This document shows positions 42,818 through 51,123 of a stretch of 64,000 nucleotides of DNA, piece by piece; positions within the stretch are counted from its first letter, which is position 1, and every line of letters begins with the position of its first letter. The notes beneath the pieces were generated by a model. The model did no database searches and was not told where the DNA came from. It was given only the letters and a program-made list of their open reading frames with translations. The DNA comes from CBDCRK01 sp965220955 (GTDB lineage Bacteria; Desulfobacterota; Binatia; Bin18; CBDCRK01). The stretch lies in NCBI GenBank assembly GCA_965220955.1, contig CBDCRK010000030.1, positions 124,001-188,000 of the forward strand, written 5' to 3'. Position numbers and translations under genes: made by a program.

Positions 42818-43549
42818 ATGGCTATACCTTCACCTATCAAATACACGGCTTTGCATTATAAGCATCTGGCCCTGGGCGCAACCATGAGGGACGACCATGG
42901 GTGGCAGAGGCCGCAGCAGTATAGGTCACCCGAAGAGGAGGTACGGGCTGTACGTGCGGGTGTGGGGCTGTGCGATATCAGTCCGGTGGGAAAGTTGGAT
43001 ATAGAAGGGAAAGAGATTGTCCCGGTGCTCGAACGCCTCTTTTCTCCCGGCGTTGCGCCTGAGATTGGACAAGTGCGACGAACGGTCCCGAGGAAAACTG
43101 ACGGTGTTCTTGTGGCCGAAGGGTCTTGCTGTAGGTTGCGCAGCGACCAGGCCTTAGTCATGACCTCGCCCGGTACAATGGCAGCGGTGGAACAGATGTT
43201 CAAAGAGTATATAGGGGCAGCAAACGGATGTGCTCATCTGACCAATCTTACCTCAGCCCTGGCCGCAGTGCATCTTGTTGGACCCTGCAGTCATGAGCTT
43301 CTGCGTAAGCTTACAGCGCTCGACCTCTCGCCTCTCCAGTTTTCTAACCTTACCTGTGTGCAGGGCAGCCTGGCAAAAGTGCCTGCGCTTATTGTTCGCG
43401 CTGATGTGGGAAATGAACTAGCGTATGAGGTATATTGCGGGCGAGAGTACGGAGAGTACCTGTGGGATACTCTTATGGATGCCGGTCAGGAATTTGGCAG
43501 GGTGCCTTTTGGCCTGGCCGCCTATGGACTCTTATGCGCAGAGGGATAA
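42818..43549 (+). CDS. Sarcosine-oxidase gamma-like subunit (SoxG / MgdD-like)
   Basis: GcvT-fold subunit of 243 residues. The protein starts YTALHYKHLALGATMRDDHGW, like the GcvT part of the large subunit (LHHKHMALGAKMMD), so the two share an ancestor. It continues with VGLCDISPVGKLDIEG (about 50-65) and HLTNLTSALAAVHLVGP (about 141-157). No cofactor ligands can be assigned. ATG 42818 lacks a strong ribosome binding site. The next gene starts 4 bases after its stop. Confidence 0.8.
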   Translation: MAIPSPIKYTALHYKHLALGATMRDDHGWQRPQQYRSPEEEVRAVRAGVGLCDISPVGKLDIEGKEIVPVLERLFSPGVAPEIGQVRRTVPRKTDGVLVAEGSCCRLRSDQALVMTSPGTMAAVEQMFKEYIGAANGCAHLTNLTSALAAVHLVGPCSHELLRKLTALDLSPLQFSNLTCVQGSLAKVPALIVRADVGNELAYEVYCGREYGEYLWDTLMDAGQEFGRVPFGLAAYGLLCAEG

Positions 43550-43553
43550 CCTA

Positions 43554-44765
43554 ATGTTGCAGTTATTTCGCCAAGAGAAAATGTGGCGTTCATGCTCACT
43601 CAGGGACAACTACGATGTAGTGATCATTGGTGCGGGTGTTCACGGCTTGGCCACTGCCTACTACCTTGGCAAGCTGGGGGTGACCAACGTAGCCGTTCTG
43701 GAAAGGGGCTATTTGGGCAGCGGTAACAGCGGGCGCAATACCGCTATTATCCGCGCAAATTATCGCACCCCTGAGGGCATTCCCTTCTATCATGAGAGTG
43801 TCCGGCTCTACGAAGAGCTCTCGCAGGAACTCGGCTATAATGTGCTCTTCTCCCAGCAGGGACATCTGACCCTTGCTCATACGGACTCAGCCGTCAACGG
43901 CCTACGAGTCCGTGCGGAGGCCAACGCTCTGCTTGGGGTTGACAGCCGTCTTATTGATCCTGACGAGATCAAGAGACTGGTGCCGGCTATTGACATCAGC
44001 CACCACCCCCGTTACCCGATTCAGGCGGCGCTGTATCATCCGCCCGGTGGCATTGTGCGCCATGACGCTGTTGTTTGGGGATATGCCCGGGGTGCTGACC
44101 GTATAGGAATTGAAATCCATCCCCATACCGAAGTGCAGGGCATAAAGACGAAGAACGGGCAGGTGACCGCAGTCCAGACTAACCAGGGGGAGGTGAGGGC
44201 CGGTACGATAGTCAATGCCACCTCAGGCTGGTGCTCGACTATTGCTCAGATGGTAGGGGTGAATCTCCCCATTATCTCTCATCCCCTGCAGGCCTGCGTG
44301 ACCGAACCTCTAAAGCCATTTCTGGACAAGGTTATTGTTTCGTCCAACCTCCATGTGTATGTGAACCAGACCGACCGGGGCGAGCTGGTTCTGGGCGCGG
44401 AAATCGACCCCTACTCTTCCTACAGTGTTGCCTCTACCCTGCCGACCCTGGAGATGATGGCCGCCCACACGCTAGAGCTTTTCCCAGCGCTGGAAGAGGT
44501 GCGAGTGCTGCGGCAGTGGACGGGCGTATGTGATATGACCCCGGACTATAGCCCCATTATGGGTGAGGTACCGGGAGTGCAAGGTTTCCTTGTGGATGTT
44601 GGCTGGGGCACCTATGGTTTTAAGGCCGGGCCTGTGTCTGGAAAGACGATGGCGGAGCTTATTGCCACGGGCAAGACTCCTGACCTCATTAAACCGTTTG
44701 CCTTATCACGATTTTATGAAGACCGCTTGGTGGGGGAGAAAGCCGCAGCCGCGGTTTCTCATTAG
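43554..44765 (+). CDS. Sarcosine-oxidase beta-like catalytic subunit (SoxB / MgdA-like)
   Basis: Catalytic flavoprotein subunit of 403 residues, the usual length for SoxB. It has YDVVIIGAGVHGLATAYYL (about 20-38), SGNSGRNTAIIRANYR (about 58-73) and RHDAVVWGYARGAD, whose His170 lies where the covalent FMN histidine of the family sits. C-terminal WTGVCDMTPDYSPIMG (about 321-336) closes the substrate site. ATG 43554 follows AGAGGG four bases after the previous stop. The likely substrate is an N-methyl amino acid, either N-methylglutamate or sarcosine. Confidence 0.88.
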   Translation: MLQLFRQEKMWRSCSLRDNYDVVIIGAGVHGLATAYYLGKLGVTNVAVLERGYLGSGNSGRNTAIIRANYRTPEGIPFYHESVRLYEELSQELGYNVLFSQQGHLTLAHTDSAVNGLRVRAEANALLGVDSRLIDPDEIKRLVPAIDISHHPRYPIQAALYHPPGGIVRHDAVVWGYARGADRIGIEIHPHTEVQGIKTKNGQVTAVQTNQGEVRAGTIVNATSGWCSTIAQMVGVNLPIISHPLQACVTEPLKPFLDKVIVSSNLHVYVNQTDRGELVLGAEIDPYSSYSVASTLPTLEMMAAHTLELFPALEEVRVLRQWTGVCDMTPDYSPIMGEVPGVQGFLVDVGWGTYGFKAGPVSGKTMAELIATGKTPDLIKPFALSRFYEDRLVGEKAAAAVSH

Positions 44766-44813
44766 CAGCGGCTGTTCTATGGGGAAAATGTATAAAGAGA
44801 TAAGGAGAGGCCA

Positions 44814-46151
44814 ATGAGAACGCTGCCGGATGTGGCCAAGTTTGTCCAAGAGAGAGGTATCGAGTTCTTTCTCTGCTCCTTTGTGGAAATGAGTGGAGCA
44901 CCCAAGGCAAAGGTAGTTCCCGCGCGCCACTTGGAAGACATGGCGCAGGGAAGTGCGGGTTTTGCCGGCTTTGCCGCTGGGGAGATGGGTCAGGGTCCTC
45001 ATGATCCCGACATGATTGCTATTCCCGACTTTAACAGTCTCACGGTTCTTCCCTGGCGCCCGAACGTTGCCTGGGTGGCAAGCAACATTCATGTCAATGA
45101 TGAGCCGTGGCCCTACTGTCCTCGCACTGTTTTGCAACGCCAGATAGCCCGGGCGCAGGAGAAGGGATATGTGCTCAAGACGGGTGTAGAGGCGGAGTTT
45201 ATTTTGGTGCGCCGGAACGGTAATGGTACCTATGAACCCTATGACTCGCTGGATACCCTGAACAAGCCCTGCTATGACCTGCGTGCTTTGAACCGCAACC
45301 TGGATTTCATGACTACCCTGCTGAAGTACCTGCAGGAGTTAGGGTGGGACCCCTACGCCAACGACCATGAAGATGCCAACTGTCAGTTCGAAATCAACTG
45401 GGTTTATTCCGACTGCCTCACTACCGCTGACCGCCACACCTTCTTTCGCTGGATGGTGCGCACTATAGCTGAACAGCACGGGTTCATTGCCACCTTTATG
45501 CCCAAGCCCTTCTCCCATCTCACCGGCAATGGTACCCATTTCCATATGAGCTTGTGGGATGCTGAGAAAGATACCAATCTTTTCCTTGATGAGCGCAATG
45601 AGAACGGCCTGTCGGAGTTGGCCTATCACTTTATGGGGGGGCTCAAGAAACATGCCAGGGCTGTGGCCGCGGTCACCGCTCCTATTGTTAACTCCTACAA
45701 GCGTCTGATTCGTGGGGCCCCGCTCTCAGGGGCAACTTGGGCGCCAGTCTATATTACCTACGGAGGCTCCAACCGCACCCAGATGATTCGTATTCCTGCC
45801 CCTGGACGCATGGAGAACCGCACGGTGGACGGTGCCGCCAATCCCTACTTGGCTCCGGCGGTAATGCTGGCCGCGGGGTTGGATGGTATTGAGAAAAAGT
45901 TGCCCGCGGGCAAGCGCAACGATAAGAATCTCTATGAGGCATCCATGGAGGAGTTGAAGGCTGAGGGAATCGGGTTTTTGCCTACCACCCTAAGCGAGGC
46001 GCTGGATGAACTAGAAAAAGATGAGGTCGTGCTAGAGGCGCTGGGTCGTGAATATGCCGAGTGTTACCTGCGAGCAAAGCGGGGAGAGTGGAAGCGCTAT
46101 CACGACACTGTGTCCCAGTGGGAGATGGACAACTACTTGGGACTCTACTGA
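44814..46151 (+). CDS. GlnT / GmaS-type glutamine-synthetase-like ligase
   Basis: ATP-dependent ligase of the glutamine synthetase fold, 445 residues. It resembles type III GlnT and gamma-glutamylmethylamide synthetase (GmaS), which joins methylamine to glutamate. Landmarks are EAEFILV (about 127), NDHEDANCQFEINW (about 184-197), the GNGTHFHMSLWD substrate loop (about 240-251), and IRIPAPGRMENRTVDGAANPYLA (about 323-345, located by RIPAPG and GAANPY). ATG 44814 follows AAGGAGAGG. With the synthase and dehydrogenase sets upstream it completes the N-methylglutamate gene complement. The last 150 bases are duplicated downstream. Confidence 0.88.
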   Translation: MRTLPDVAKFVQERGIEFFLCSFVEMSGAPKAKVVPARHLEDMAQGSAGFAGFAAGEMGQGPHDPDMIAIPDFNSLTVLPWRPNVAWVASNIHVNDEPWPYCPRTVLQRQIARAQEKGYVLKTGVEAEFILVRRNGNGTYEPYDSLDTLNKPCYDLRALNRNLDFMTTLLKYLQELGWDPYANDHEDANCQFEINWVYSDCLTTADRHTFFRWMVRTIAEQHGFIATFMPKPFSHLTGNGTHFHMSLWDAEKDTNLFLDERNENGLSELAYHFMGGLKKHARAVAAVTAPIVNSYKRLIRGAPLSGATWAPVYITYGGSNRTQMIRIPAPGRMENRTVDGAANPYLAPAVMLAAGLDGIEKKLPAGKRNDKNLYEASMEELKAEGIGFLPTTLSEALDELEKDEVVLEALGREYAECYLRAKRGEWKRYHDTVSQWEMDNYLGLY

Positions 46152-46155
46152 GGTC
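46002..46155. repeat. 154-bp direct repeat, copy 1 (3' end of the ligase gene)
   Basis: Bases 46002-46155 recur at 46914-47067 with three differences (46007, 46019, 46148), a fixed spacing of 912 bases. Copy 1 is the real 3' end of the ligase gene including its stop. The segment between the copies carries a damaged VapBC pair. Confidence 0.9.
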
Positions 46156-46304
46156 AGGCCGGGAGGAAAGTTCATTCTCCCCAGTTGGCAGAGGAACCCC
46201 GGAGCTGAACACACAAACGGACAGGTGAAATTGCCGAGCTGACTTACGCCTTGAGGCCGGGAGGAAAGTTCATTCTCCCCAGTTGGCAGAGGAACCTCCG
46301 GAGC
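46156..46304. repeat. 50-bp direct repeat after the ligase gene
   Basis: Bases 46156-46205 (beginning AGGCCGGGAGGAAAG) recur at 46254-46304 with one inserted base near the end; the spacing is 98. The second copy lies over the truncated C-terminus of the VapC-like toxin, which is thereby read through non-toxin codons. Confidence 0.75.
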
Positions 46305-46534
46305 AATGGAACTCTAGGTGACTCACAAGGGCATCCAGTCTTGAGCCCTCTCATCTTCTTCGCCCGCAGAAGCTCTCGCCGCACTTCATAGTCCGCAATC
46401 TCGGGTACAATCACACGCGTTCCTACTGCCACCAGACGTTGAAGCCACTCGGCGCAGGCTCGACTCCGCTCTGAACGCTTTGGATTCGTCACCAAGCCCA
46501 GTAGACCCGCGTCCAAAAGGACGACTCGACTCAC
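46244..46534 (-). pseudogene. VapC-like PIN-domain toxin, truncated
   Basis: PIN-domain ribonuclease toxin start: MSRVVLLDAGLLGLVTN with the first acidic residue (Asp8), then VIVPEIADYEVRREL with the second acidic region (about residues 42-56). After about residue 70 the toxin sequence stops and the frame runs into the 50-bp repeat. The remaining PIN half, with the last acidic ligands, is missing; the full family length is about 130-140. The start overlaps the antitoxin end by four bases. Confidence 0.75.
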
Positions 46535-46815
46535 CAGCTCACACCCTTCAACTCCGGAGGGAAAAGCGGCCGATCAGACAACCGATCCTTGTCTAAGACG
46601 TGCATCAGGTAGTCACCGGTCTCCGCTTGCTCTCCTGTATCGTCCTCGTCCAACCACGACTGCACCAGGGAAACCACCTGTGCACGGTCGGTCTCCACCG
46701 AAAGACCTTCCTCCAGCAGTTGAAGCGCATACCTGTCTGGAGACACACCGCGTTGGTCCGCGACCTCCTTCAGACGGCGTTCTATCTCAGGTGGCAAATG
46801 CAGGGTTAGTGTCAT
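46531..46815 (-). CDS. VapB-like antitoxin of a damaged VapBC pair
   Basis: A 94-residue DNA-binding antitoxin. The N-terminal MTLTLHLPPEIERRLKEVADQRG (about 1-23) is a ribbon-helix-helix domain; the C-terminal acidic tail (LDEDDTGEQAET, then LPFPPELKG-like) is the toxin-binding part. ATG 46815 follows AGGAGGG. It overlaps the toxin start by four bases, the usual order for VapBC. It is intact while its toxin is truncated, and it lies between two copies of the ligase 3' end. Confidence 0.75.
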   Translation of the reverse strand: MTLTLHLPPEIERRLKEVADQRGVSPDRYALQLLEEGLSVETDRAQVVSLVQSWLDEDDTGEQAETGDYLMHVLDKDRLSDRPLFPPELKGVSW

Positions 46816-46913
46816 CTTGTCCCTCCTGGCTCTGCTATTCTTTTACTTCTGAACCCACACCACTGTCAGGCCCTCGGACTGGCTCACAAGACGACGCCCG
46901 CGAAGTCTAAAGT

Positions 46914-47067
46914 CTGGAGGAACTAGAAAAGGATGAGGTCGTGCTAGAGGCGCTGGGTCGTGAATATGCCGAGTGTTACCTGCGAGCAAAGCGGGGAGAG
47001 TGGAAGCGCTATCACGACACTGTGTCCCAGTGGGAGATGGACAACTACTTGGGACTCTATTGAGGTC
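46914..47067 (+). pseudogene. Duplicate 3' end of the ligase gene
   Basis: Copy 2 of the 154-bp repeat. In the ligase frame it would encode the last 49 residues with the stop at 47061-47063, but there is no upstream gene body or start. It is a footprint of recombination or of an inserted segment. Confidence 0.85.
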
Positions 47068-47094
47068 GACATTCTTGACATTCTTGACATTCTT
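47068..47094. repeat. Three tandem copies of GACATTCTT
   Basis: The 9-base unit GACATTCTT is repeated three times without a gap right after repeat copy 2. It marks the right junction of the 912-bp duplicated interval. Beyond it, a frame with DYTAKDLGEFKLRVTKQIK (about 47148-47205) looks like the end of a lost gene. Confidence 0.7.
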
Positions 47095-47265
47095 ATCAAT
47101 GGCGAGCTGAGGGGTAGGCCGGGGAAGGCGACCTCCCTGGCCTACCGATTATACGGCTAAGGACCTGGGCGAATTTAAACTCAGAGTCACTAAGCAAATC
47201 AAAGGGCAACTCAAGCAGAGAGAGGCGGAGATAAACTCCGCTCCCGCTCAGATACTGTCTGCTCC

Positions 47266-47667
47266 TCAGCTGAATATCACCTCTTTGGCGTACAGCGTGT
47301 CCACGTACTCTCTGACCGTCTGAATCTTATTGTTCTTGACCTCAAACATCAGATGGTAGTAGTTCTCATAATTGCGTCCTTTTACCGTTTTGGCGCGCGC
47401 TATCCACTCCACTGCAACATCATCTCCCTCGCCAATCACGTTTTTCACCTGGATGGACAGGCTGTTGGGTTCCATGAGGGGCGCAGCTCGACCAAAGAAG
47501 TCCTCAAAGATGGCCTTCTTGCCTGTGTGTGTGCCAGAGACGGGTAGAGAGCCAGGAAGCCACCAAGTGGCATCGTCGGCAAAGGCAGCTTTGGCCGCCT
47601 CAATATTGCCGTGGGAAAGAGCCTCAACAAAGCCCAGGACCACATTTTTATTCTCTGCAACTCCCAT
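47266..47667 (-). CDS. SnoaL / NTF2-like protein
   Basis: Cone-shaped alpha+beta fold protein of 133 residues. ENKNVVLGFVEALSHGNIEA (about 5-24) is the first helix, followed by FADDATWWLPG (about 29-39), VSGTHTGKKAI and VAVEWIARAKTVKG (about 89-102). Members act as small hydrolases, isomerases or ligand-binding proteins; none of these can be chosen. ATG 47667 follows AAGGAGGTGTCTT. It lies alone between the duplicated interval and the restriction locus. Confidence 0.85.
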   Translation of the reverse strand: MGVAENKNVVLGFVEALSHGNIEAAKAAFADDATWWLPGSLPVSGTHTGKKAIFEDFFGRAAPLMEPNSLSIQVKNVIGEGDDVAVEWIARAKTVKGRNYENYYHLMFEVKNNKIQTVREYVDTLYAKEVIFS

Positions 47668-47885
47668 AAGACACCTCCTTTTGGGTTTTATGTTGGTAGT
47701 GTATTCTACACTCTCTCTTTACTCCTTTTGGCCCTTGTATGGCAAGGGCAACCACTCAGGGTAGGAAATTTGGACCAAACGACTCGCTCCGGTATGGATT
47801 GCAGCAAAGTCTCCACATGAGAGATCGTTTTCTTGTTTTCAGTAGTAGGAGAATTTGCTACTCTAGCGCAAGAAAGGATTGTTTG

Positions 47886-47951
47886 ATGCCAAATGTCGAA
47901 AAAATGAGTGTAGCCCTCGAAGCCCGCCGCCGTACCCCTGAGGCGCGCTAA
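47886..47951 (+). CDS. Tiny frame coupled to the methyltransferase; ParD-like start
   Basis: ATG 47886 lies behind GAAAGGATTGTTTG and encodes 21 residues, MPNVEKMSVALEARRRTPEAR. The first 11 resemble the start of ParD/CopG-type antitoxins (MPxVEKxSxAL), after which the similarity ends. Its stop TAA overlaps the methyltransferase ATG (TAATG), so it could serve as a coupled leader. It may be a relic of an antitoxin gene at the edge of the inserted defence locus. Confidence 0.35.
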   Translation: MPNVEKMSVALEARRRTPEAR

Positions 47952-50900
47952 TGGCAAACTCTAAGAAAAACGCCGCCAAGCAGGTCATCAGCTACCGCTA
48001 CAGTGATAAGCGCAAGAACAATCCACATGTTGGCATGGTCGATACCGTCAGCGACGGAGTGGAGGGACAAACCACCTGGGCTTACGACCCGCACATTGAC
48101 CCAACCCTCAACTTCGACACCGCTCGAGCTGGTATCGAAAATCTGATTGACGACGCGCTGGCCTCGGGAGACGAGGCTGTGATGCGCCAAGCGCTGGAAC
48201 AACTCAAACGCCTGCAAACGCCGTATCTCAACTGGACTGGCAAAGCCGAGCGCACCAGCTTTGAGGTGGATACGGTTTCGCTGCACGTCCACGAGCGGAT
48301 TGACCCGGCCACGATTCTGGCTGCGGTGCAGAAGCGCATGAAGGGGGCAAAAGGCAAGAGCAGCGTCGGATTCCAGCCCGACCTGTTTGCCGCTCCGTTC
48401 GAGAACCTACCGCTCCGCGACGCCATCGACTTCTACAAGCACGAGCGCGATTGGGCCAACCGGCTGATTGCCGGCGATTCGCTGCTGGTCATGAACTCGC
48501 TGTTACGCAAGGAGAGCATGGCCGGACAGGTGCAGATGATCTACATCGACCCGCCGTATGGAATTAAATACGGCTCAAACTTCCAACCGTTTACCAACAA
48601 GCGGGACGTGAAAGACCGAAATGATGATGATCTGACCCAAGAGCCGGAGATGATTAAGGCGTTTCGGGACACCTGGGAACTGGGTATTCATTCATATCTC
48701 AGCTACCTCCGAGACCGTTTGTTGCTGGCGAGGGAACTGCTGAGCGAGTCGGGGAGTGTGTTTGTACAGATTTCGGATGAGAACGTTCATCATGTGCGGG
48801 AGATTATGGATGAGGTGTTTGGGGCGGAGAATTTTTGTTCGATTATTCCATTTCTGACCACGACATCCCAGAGCGCTACTGGTATCGGCTCTGTAGCCGA
48901 TTACTTAATCTGGTACGCGCGGAAGAAGAGCGGCGTTAAGTACAGACAGCCTCTTGTAGATAAAGACCCAGCGGCAACCGGAGGATGGGCGTTAAACCAC
49001 GCTCGATTTCAGGGACACATCTTGCGACCGCTAACCAAGGAAGAAAGAAAGAACCGGAACTCACTTCCACCAGACGTAGACCTTTACAGGCTGGACAATT
49101 TGACCTCTCAAGGAACAACGCCCTCGGGAACCGTTGATTTTGAATTTCAGGGAAGTGTGTTTTTTCCGGGTTCGAGAAATCATTGGAAAACGACAATCAA
49201 TGGAATGAAAAATCTTACAAAGGCGAGTCGAATACAACAATCATCCGACTCGATTCAGTACATTCGCTACTTAAATGATTTTCCAGTCCAGCCTATTACA
49301 AATGTTTGGACGGATGTCACACAAGCCGGTTTTGTTGACGAAAAATCTTATGTAGTTCAGACAATAACAAAAGTAATCGAACGCTGCCTCCTCATGACCA
49401 CCGACCCCGGCGACTTGGTGCTCGATCCTACCTGCGGTTCTGGTACGACCGCTTTTGTTGCCGAAAAGTGGGGTAGACGTTGGATTACGACCGACACATC
49501 GCGTGTAGCGATCACACTCGCCAAGCAGCGGCTCATGACTGCGAGCTACGACTACTACGCTCTCAGATATCCTCACGAAGGCTTGAAGGGCGGCTTTGTC
49601 TACAAAACCGTTCCGCATATCACCTTGAAGTCGATTGCCAACAATCCAGAGATCGATGAGATTTATGAGCGTATGCATCCGACGATTGAGCAGGGGTTGG
49701 ATGAGTTGAATAGGACCCTCACCCCAACCCTCTCCCAGAGGGAGAGGGAGGAAACGGGCTCGGCTCGCTCCGTCACCCCTGTGCAAACAGGGGTCCAGAC
49801 TCCCCGAACGCCAGACTGGTCTCTCGTTTCCGCAGGAGTGACTTCAGAGGTCCATCAGACGCTTATCGTCTTGGCGGCGCTCCATGATGCCGGGAAGATG
49901 GAGGTCCCCCTGACAAGGGGGATTGAGGGGGTTCTTGAGGGCGAAGGGCTTAACGCGGGGCTTAAAGAGTGGGAGGTGCCGTTTGACTTTCCTCAAGACT
50001 GGCCGGAGGCAGCCCGTGCTTCCTTTGACGCTTTTCACACCGCTCGCCAGGCCATGCAGCAACACATGGACGCCTCTATTACGGCCCATGCCGAGCAGGA
50101 AATCCTCTATGACCAGCCCCAGGTGTCCAAAAACAGACTGCGCATCACCGGTCCCTTCACCGTCGAAGCAGTGCCCTTCCCCACCGTATTGGGTTTGGAC
50201 GAGGCCGAGCAACCCGGCAATTCTGAAATGGCGGCCGACATGAGCGTTGCCCGCTCCGGCGAAACCTCCCGCCAAGGCCAATGGCGGGATGAACTGCTGA
50301 AAGCCGGTATTCGCGGCAAAGGCGGCCAAAAGCTGCAACTGGCCGACCTGGAACCGCTACCGGAAGCGCGCTACATCCACGCCGTCGGCACGCTGGCCGA
50401 AACCGGTGAGCGCGTTGCCGTGAGCTTTGGCCCGCAGCACGCTGCCCTGGAACAACGCCAGGTCGAAATCGCCATGCGTGAAGCGGGCGAACTCTTCCCG
50501 CTACCTAAAATGCTGGTGTTCTGCGCCTTTACCTTCGACCCAGAAGCCGCCAAAGACATTGACAACATCAAAGGCATCACCGCCCTCAAAGCCCAGATGA
50601 ATACTGACCTGCTGACTAAGGATCTGAAACAAGCCCGCGCCAGCAACGAGTCTTTCTGGCTCATGGGTCAGCCCGATGTTGAGATTCACCGGCTGAAAGG
50701 CGGGCGGTATCAGGTCGAAGTCCACGGCTTTGACTATTTCGACACCAAAACCGGCGAGCTGAAATCGGGCGGTAAAAACAATATCGCCATGTGGTCGCTG
50801 GATACCGACTATGACGACCGCTCTCTCTTTCCCAAACAGGTCTTCTTGCCTATGTCTGGTGCCAAAGACGGTTGGAACAGGCTTAAAAAAGACATTAAAG

Positions 50901-51043
50901 CCGAACTGAACGAAGACCTGCTGACCCAGTTCCAGGGCACAAAATCCCTCCCCTTCGAGCCGGGAGAGAATCAGCGTATCGCCGTCAAGATCGTTGACGA
51001 CCGCGGCATTGAAAGCCTCAAGGTGATGGACATCCCCGATTGA
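47951..51043 (+). CDS. Type III-like DNA (adenine-N6) methyltransferase, Mod
   Basis: Modifies DNA in the restriction system completed by the genes downstream. The 1030-residue protein has the catalytic DPPY at 200-203 (YIDPPYGIKYG) and the SAM-binding region LDPTCGSGTTAF at about 491, the order of beta-class type III enzymes. Its C-terminus has further unclassified domains. Residues about 589-662 are made of three dispersed repeats read in frame (RTLTPTLSQREREE and so on), between otherwise conserved parts. The start overlaps the 21-residue frame. Co-directional with the following three genes. Confidence 0.9.
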   Translation: MANSKKNAAKQVISYRYSDKRKNNPHVGMVDTVSDGVEGQTTWAYDPHIDPTLNFDTARAGIENLIDDALASGDEAVMRQALEQLKRLQTPYLNWTGKAERTSFEVDTVSLHVHERIDPATILAAVQKRMKGAKGKSSVGFQPDLFAAPFENLPLRDAIDFYKHERDWANRLIAGDSLLVMNSLLRKESMAGQVQMIYIDPPYGIKYGSNFQPFTNKRDVKDRNDDDLTQEPEMIKAFRDTWELGIHSYLSYLRDRLLLARELLSESGSVFVQISDENVHHVREIMDEVFGAENFCSIIPFLTTTSQSATGIGSVADYLIWYARKKSGVKYRQPLVDKDPAATGGWALNHARFQGHILRPLTKEERKNRNSLPPDVDLYRLDNLTSQGTTPSGTVDFEFQGSVFFPGSRNHWKTTINGMKNLTKASRIQQSSDSIQYIRYLNDFPVQPITNVWTDVTQAGFVDEKSYVVQTITKVIERCLLMTTDPGDLVLDPTCGSGTTAFVAEKWGRRWITTDTSRVAITLAKQRLMTASYDYYALRYPHEGLKGGFVYKTVPHITLKSIANNPEIDEIYERMHPTIEQGLDELNRTLTPTLSQREREETGSARSVTPVQTGVQTPRTPDWSLVSAGVTSEVHQTLIVLAALHDAGKMEVPLTRGIEGVLEGEGLNAGLKEWEVPFDFPQDWPEAARASFDAFHTARQAMQQHMDASITAHAEQEILYDQPQVSKNRLRITGPFTVEAVPFPTVLGLDEAEQPGNSEMAADMSVARSGETSRQGQWRDELLKAGIRGKGGQKLQLADLEPLPEARYIHAVGTLAETGERVAVSFGPQHAALEQRQVEIAMREAGELFPLPKMLVFCAFTFDPEAAKDIDNIKGITALKAQMNTDLLTKDLKQARASNESFWLMGQPDVEIHRLKGGRYQVEVHGFDYFDTKTGELKSGGKNNIAMWSLDTDYDDRSLFPKQVFLPMSGAKDGWNRLKKDIKAELNEDLLTQFQGTKSLPFEPGENQRIAVKIVDDRGIESLKVMDIPD
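49716..49935. repeat. Three dispersed palindromic repeats inside the methyltransferase gene
   Basis: 49716-49748 is the CCCTCACCCCAACCCTCTCC-type palindromic repeat. 49775-49794 holds an ACCCCTGT/ACAGGGGT hairpin with a 4-base loop. 49902-49935 contains CCCCCTGACAAGGGGG with a GATTGAGGGGG end. All three are read in frame without stops and code for a low-complexity linker. Confidence 0.75.
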
Positions 51044-51058
51044 AACGATGCTCCTGTC

Positions 51059-51091
51059 CCCTCTCCCTCTGGGAGAGGGTTAGGGTGAGGG
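51059..51091. repeat. Inverted copy of the repeat at 49716
   Basis: These 33 bases match the reverse complement of 49716-49748 with one difference. They lie 15 bases after the methyltransferase stop and 32 bases before the ATPase start, and form a strong GAGAGGG/CCCTCTC hairpin. Confidence 0.8.
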
Positions 51092-51123
51092 AACCACACA
51101 ACCTGCACTGCGGAGACACAGCC

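Noticed and set aside
47068..47094. Three GACATTCTT units as a possible CRISPR or iteron array
   Set aside because: Only three contiguous 9-base units without spacers and with no replication gene nearby.
46960..47160. 66-codon frame across the second copy of the ligase 3' end
   Set aside because: It is the same out-of-frame reading seen in the first copy and ends in the tandem repeat zone.
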